The position numbers and the translations under genes are program-made. Of a DNA stretch of 64,000 nt, positions 60,101 to 64,000 are shown piece by piece. How positions within the stretch are numbered: the stretch's first letter is position 1; every line of letters starts with the position of its first letter. Source of the stretch: Xylophilus rhododendri (GTDB lineage Bacteria > Pseudomonadota > Gammaproteobacteria > Burkholderiales > Burkholderiaceae_C); contig NZ_CP047650.1 of NCBI RefSeq assembly GCF_009906855.1, positions 5,642,001 to 5,706,000 on the forward strand. Direction: 5' to 3'. The notes under the pieces were generated by a model. The model worked only from the letters and a program-made list of their open reading frames with translations, made no database searches and was not told the DNA's origin.

Positions 60101-61237
60101 GAGGCCGAGCTGCTGCAGCGCGGCGTGCCGCGCGAGCAGGCCGCGCTGCTGGCCCGCGCCCGCAGCTTCGGCAACAGCGCGGGCGACTACGGCACCGGCA
60201 TCGCCGAAGCCGTGCAGGACGACGGCCTGCAGCGCGAGGACAGCCGTCTGGGCGACATGTTCCTGCAGCGCATGAGCCAACCCTATGTGGACGGCCGCCC
60301 GGTCGAGGGTCTGGCCCAGGGCGCCGCCGCCGAGGCGCTGGGCGCCCACCTGCGCCATACCGATGCGGCGGTGATGTCGCGCAGCTCCAACCTCTACGGC
60401 ATGGTGAGTTCGGACGATCCCTTCCAGTACCTGGGCGGCCTCTCCGCCGCCGCCCGCAGCGCCGGCCGGAAGGAAGGGCTGGACCTGTACGTGAGCCAGG
60501 TGCAGGACAGCGGCGAAGTCCACAGCGAGGCCGCCAGCCGCAGCATCGCCCTGGAAATGCAGAGCCGCTACCTGCACCCCGGCTGGATAGAGGCGCAGAA
60601 GCAGGAGGGCTATGCCGGCACGCTGCAGGTGCTCAAGGCCGTGCAGTTCGCCTGGGGCTGGCAGGCGGTGGCGCGCGACACCATCCGCTCCGACCACTGG
60701 CAGAGCTTCTACGAGGTGCTGGTGAAGGACAAGCACCACATGGGCATCCCCGAGTGGATGCGCAGCCATCCCCAGGCTTTCGCCCAGACCCTGGAGCGCC
60801 TGGTGCAGGCCCAGCGCCAGGGCTACTGGGCGGCCGACGAGGACGCGCAGAAGCAGCTCGCCCAGCTCTACCGCGAACTCACCCGCGACGCGCCGCTGGC
60901 CAACGAACTGGCCTCGGTGCGGCAATGGGCCGAATCGCCCGAGCGCCGCGAGGCCACATCCGCCGACCAGGGCACGGCCGCGCTCGGCATGGCGGCCGTA
61001 GCGCCGACCGCACCCAGCCTGCCGGTGCCGCCGGCCGCACCGCCCGCAGCCGAGCCGGCCGCCGCCGCCGCGCCGCCGGTGACCGGCATGCGCCTGGTGC
61101 GCCAGCCCGATCCGGCCCCGGCCAGCAACACGGCCGTCCAGCGCCTGCTGCAGCTCTTCGCCTGGGGCGTGATGGCCCTGGCGGCCCTGGCCGGCGCCGT
61201 CCGCCAATGGCACTCGGGCCGCCCGCAACCGACCTGA
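57171..61237 (+). CDS. CobN/HmuS-like membrane-anchored chelatase, apparent frameshift near 57641
   Basis: Expected protein about 1355 residues. It begins with a signal peptide (MRIAAWCRRLMLSAALLAAP, cleaved after AWA) and ends with a membrane helix (LLQLFAWGVMALAALAGAVR), so the catalytic body should face the periplasm. Ordinary CobN is cytoplasmic. Family motifs are clear: FIDGSTDWLDSWLRGFRRQG, YNYPAGGTNFGASFLNVPRS and HFGTHGTQEWAPGKSRGLSM. Near the C-terminus is an Ala/Pro-rich linker. The first ~157 codons and the rest are in different frames; the switch falls in the C5 run 57639–57643, and one extra C restores the frame and a length divisible by three. No CobS/CobT or ChlI/ChlD partner lies nearby. 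CobN inserts cobalt into corrins; HmuS of Bacteroidetes removes iron from haem. Which reaction applies is unknown. Confidence 0.83.
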
Positions 61238-61262
61238 CCGAATGAAAACGAGGAGAGACCCG

Positions 61263-63389
61263 ATGAAGACCGCCCAATCCCTGCACCGCCTGGCCCTGGC
61301 CGGCGCCGCCCTGGCCCTGCCGCCGGCGGCGGCCATGGCCCAGGCCACGCTGCCCACGGTGGAGATATCCGACATCCAGGGCAAGCCCGGCGCCACGCTG
61401 GACCTGGACCTGCCCAACAGCACCGCCTCGCGCCTGGGCCTGTCCGCCCGCGAGACGCCGGCCAGCGTCAGCACGCTCAGCGCCGCCGACATGGCCGAGC
61501 GCAACCTCACCCGCGCGCAGGACGTGGCCATCCAGATGCCCGGCGTCACCCAGAACCCCTCGCCGGGCAACGGCGGCACCGGCCTGGTGGCGCGCGGCTT
61601 CAACGGCCACAACTCGGTGGCGCAGATGGTGGACGGCACCCGGCTGATCGTGGCCTCGGGCACCATCACCTATCCCTTCTCCACCTGGCCGCTGGAGTCG
61701 GTGGAAGTGCTGCGCGGCCCGGCCTCGGTGCTGTATGGCGACGGCGCCATCGGGGCGGCAGTGAACTATGTGACGAAGAAGCCGCGCTTCGACGTCGCCG
61801 AGCGCGAGGCTTTTGTCTCCGGCGGCTCCTACGGCACGGTGCAGGGCGGCGTCGGCCTGCGCGGGCCGATCAACGATGTGCTGGCCTATTCGCTGTATGT
61901 GGACGCGGCCCACTCGGACGGCTACCGGCGCGACGACGGCTACGAGCGCCAGAACATCTCGGCCGCGCTCGCCATCCGCCCCACGAGCGCGCTGCGCATC
62001 GACCTGAGCCTGGATGCCGGCCACAACGACGACTCCACCTACTACGGCACGCCGCTGCGCAACGGCGCGCTGGTCGACAGCCTGCGCCGCACCAGCTTCA
62101 ACGTCGGCGACGCCACGGTGAACTACAACGATCGCATGTGGCGCGCCAAGATCGACTGGCAGATCAGCGACTCCCTGCGGCTGCGCAACGAGAGCTACTA
62201 CCTCACCTCCAAGCGCCACTGGCGCAACAGCGAGAGCTACGCCTTCAACACCGCCGGCACCCTGGTCAACCGCAGCGACTACCTGGAAATCCTGCACGAC
62301 CAGGAGCAGACCGGCAACCGCATCGACCTGGGCTATGTGCGCGCGCTGGCCGGCCTGAAGAACCGCTTCGTCATCGGCCTGGACTACTACCGCACCAAAC
62401 TGCTGCACACCAACAACTCGCCCTATGGCGGCACGAGCACGGTGGACCCGTTCAGCAACTTCGCGGCCGGCTCCTTCACCAGCCCGGTGCCGACCACGCC
62501 AGGCCGCCGCTCCACGCTGGAGACGGCCGCGCTCTTCGCGGAAGACTCCATCGAGCTGTCGCCGCAATGGAAGCTGGTCGCCGGCCTGCGCCGCGATGCG
62601 ATGGATTTCGACAACCAGGATCTGCACACCGGCGTCGATCTGGGCAAGAAGTACCACCCGGTCACCGGCCGCGTCGGCGCGGTGTGGACGCCGCTGCAGG
62701 ACCTCTCCGTCTATGGGCAATACGGCACCGGCACCGATCCGCTGAGCGGCGCGCTCTCGCTGCCCAACGGCAGCAGCAGCTACGACCTGACCCGGGGCCG
62801 GCAGCTGGAGTTCGGGCTGAAGGGCGCCATGCCGGCGATCCAGGGCGAGTGGACGGCCGCCGTCTACCGCATCGAGAAGCGCAACATCCTCTCGCGTGAC
62901 GCGATCAATCCGCTGGTCACGCAGCAGATCGGCAAGCAGTCCTCCACCGGCATCGAACTGGCCCTGGCGGCCGAGCCGCTGCGCAACTGGACGGTGGATG
63001 CCAATGCCGCTTTCCTGCGGGCGCGCTACGAGGACTTCCAGGAGCTGGTGGGCACGGCCTTGGTCAGCCGCGACGGCATGGTGCCGACCAATGTGCCGGA
63101 GCGCAGCGCCAATCTCTGGACCGGGTACCGCTTCACGCCGCAATGGTGGGCCGGCTTCGGCGCGCAGTACGTGGGCCAGCGTTATTCCAACAACGCCAAC
63201 ACCACCTCGCTGCCGGCCTACACGGTGCTGAACGCATCGCTGGCCTGGCGATATTCGCCGCAGCTGACGCTGTCGCTGGCGGTGAACAACCTGGCGGACC
63301 GCGACTACGCGCTGTCCGGCACCGGCAATGTGCGCTGGCTGCTGGGCGCTCCGCGCACGGTGCAGCTGACGGCCCGCGCGCGCTTCTGA
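61263..63389 (+). CDS. TonB-dependent outer-membrane receptor, siderophore-receptor class
   Basis: 708 residues. A signal peptide (to AMAQA) is followed by a plug domain (LGLSARETPASVSTLSAADM, VLRGPASVLYGDGAIGAAVN) and a 22-strand barrel that ends ARARF, with the terminal Phe of outer-membrane proteins. No N-terminal signalling domain. Size and plug sequence resemble ferric-siderophore receptors more than BtuB (about 614 residues). Because it lies in a B12-riboswitch operon the ligand may be a corrinoid, a cobalt complex or another metal tetrapyrrole. GAGGAG lies 8 bases before the ATG at 61263; it follows the CobN-like gene by 25 bases. Confidence 0.88.
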   Translation: MKTAQSLHRLALAGAALALPPAAAMAQATLPTVEISDIQGKPGATLDLDLPNSTASRLGLSARETPASVSTLSAADMAERNLTRAQDVAIQMPGVTQNPSPGNGGTGLVARGFNGHNSVAQMVDGTRLIVASGTITYPFSTWPLESVEVLRGPASVLYGDGAIGAAVNYVTKKPRFDVAEREAFVSGGSYGTVQGGVGLRGPINDVLAYSLYVDAAHSDGYRRDDGYERQNISAALAIRPTSALRIDLSLDAGHNDDSTYYGTPLRNGALVDSLRRTSFNVGDATVNYNDRMWRAKIDWQISDSLRLRNESYYLTSKRHWRNSESYAFNTAGTLVNRSDYLEILHDQEQTGNRIDLGYVRALAGLKNRFVIGLDYYRTKLLHTNNSPYGGTSTVDPFSNFAAGSFTSPVPTTPGRRSTLETAALFAEDSIELSPQWKLVAGLRRDAMDFDNQDLHTGVDLGKKYHPVTGRVGAVWTPLQDLSVYGQYGTGTDPLSGALSLPNGSSSYDLTRGRQLEFGLKGAMPAIQGEWTAAVYRIEKRNILSRDAINPLVTQQIGKQSSTGIELALAAEPLRNWTVDANAAFLRARYEDFQELVGTALVSRDGMVPTNVPERSANLWTGYRFTPQWWAGFGAQYVGQRYSNNANTTSLPAYTVLNASLAWRYSPQLTLSLAVNNLADRDYALSGTGNVRWLLGAPRTVQLTARARF

Positions 63390-64000
63390 TGGCGCGCGGG
63401 GCGGGGCCGGTCAAGGCGGCGCTGGTCTGGTTGCACAAGTGGCTGGGGGTGACGCTGGCGTTGCTCTTCCTGATGTGGTTCCTGAGCGGGCTGGTGCTGT
63501 ATTTCGTGCCTTTTCCCAATCTGGGTCAGGCCGAGCGGCTGGCCGCCTTGCCGGAGCTGCCGGCGTCCGGTCCTGCCTTGATGACAGCGCAGGAGGCGGC
63601 CTCGCGCAACGGGCTGCGTTTCAGCGAAGCGCGCCTGGGCATGCTGGACGGCCGGCCGGTGTGGCGCCTGCTGGCCGGCTCGCCCGCCGTGTGGACCGTG
63701 GTGGATGCCGTCGATGCCAGCCGCGTCGCGCCGCTGGACGCCGCCCACGCACGGACGGTCGCCGAGGCTTTCAGCGGCCGGCATGCGGTGGGCGCCGAGC
63801 CCATCGACCGCGACCAGTGGACCGTGCCGCAGGGCTTGAACCCCTATCGCCCCCTGTTCAAGATCGCCCTCGACGGCGACGACGGGCTGGAGCTGTACGT
63901 CTCGGCCGGCGCCGCCGAGGTGGTGCGCGACACCCGCCGCGCCGAGCGCTTCTGGAACTGGGTGGGCGCCGTGCCGCACTGGATCTATCCGACGGTGCTG
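63389..64000 (+). CDS. PepSY-domain membrane protein, N-terminal part (cut by window edge)
   Basis: 204 codons are present. The first membrane helix (VTLALLFLMWFLSGLVLYFV) follows a LVWLHKWLG segment typical of PepSY-TM proteins. A periplasmic domain follows (about 45–185), and NWVGAVPHWIYPTVL leads into the next helix. Members beside siderophore receptors, such as FoxB/FsrB-type proteins, are thought to be haem-containing reductases that free metal from its carrier. The start overlaps the receptor stop (TGATG). Confidence 0.85.
   Translation, partial: MARGAGPVKAALVWLHKWLGVTLALLFLMWFLSGLVLYFVPFPNLGQAERLAALPELPASGPALMTAQEAASRNGLRFSEARLGMLDGRPVWRLLAGSPAVWTVVDAVDASRVAPLDAAHARTVAEAFSGRHAVGAEPIDRDQWTVPQGLNPYRPLFKIALDGDDGLELYVSAGAAEVVRDTRRAERFWNWVGAVPHWIYPTVL

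Overview
This is a GC-rich chromosomal segment with long spurious antisense reading frames, the codon habits of a betaproteobacterium and gene orders typical of Burkholderiales. Examples are secG–tRNA-Leu–nuoA..N followed by DUF2818, the rpsO–pnp pair, and small basic proteins of a Comamonadaceae type. I would place it in or near Comamonadaceae but cannot name the genus. No insertion sequences, prophage, CRISPR array or rRNA genes were seen.

Layout. 1–6.3 kb: a nitrate-assimilation locus with nrtB (partial) and nrtA, whose leader carries a complete ANTAR-type antitermination switch behind a sigma-54 promoter, plus nasR, the NIT/ANTAR regulator expected to read it. A DUF6351 lipoprotein and an orphan protein share the region. 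6.4–14.7 kb: housekeeping genes tsaD, hsp20, a periplasmic binding protein, rpsO, pnp, a quinone oxidoreductase, tpiA and secG. 14.8–31.2 kb: tRNA-Leu(GAG), the complete 14-gene respiratory complex I operon nuoA–N, then DUF2818, a Nudix hydrolase, DUF1178 and a tiny membrane protein. 31.3–45 kb: CsbD, a BON lipoprotein, a Cys/Met-metabolism lyase, an SGNH esterase divergent from an ABC ATPase, rlmB, mltB, a MoxR–DUF58–transglutaminase operon, a class II deacetylase, an MscS channel and etfBA. 45–55.8 kb: an acyltransferase, a Bcr-type transporter with an apparent frameshift, an FMN riboswitch with a type II lumazine synthase, a LuxR regulator, a DmeF-type metal efflux protein, XdhC, a Thr-rich orphan protein, a chemoreceptor and a second quinone oxidoreductase.

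55.9–64 kb is the most unusual region. A well-conserved cobalamin riboswitch precedes a tightly overlapping operon: a small ExbB/TolQ-like protein, a DUF2149 protein with an ExbD-like transmembrane Asp, a CobN-family chelatase with its own signal peptide and C-terminal membrane anchor, a TonB-dependent receptor of the siderophore class, and a PepSY membrane protein cut by the window end. The gene set resembles the Hmu haem-uptake systems of Bacteroidetes (HmuR/HmuS plus ExbB-like and DUF2149 partners), but here it is under B12 control. I infer a periplasmic metal–tetrapyrrole or cobalt handling system.

Two genes (the Bcr transporter and the CobN-like protein) are each broken by the loss of one C in a C-run. 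The shared pattern suggests homopolymer sequencing errors, though real mutations cannot be excluded.
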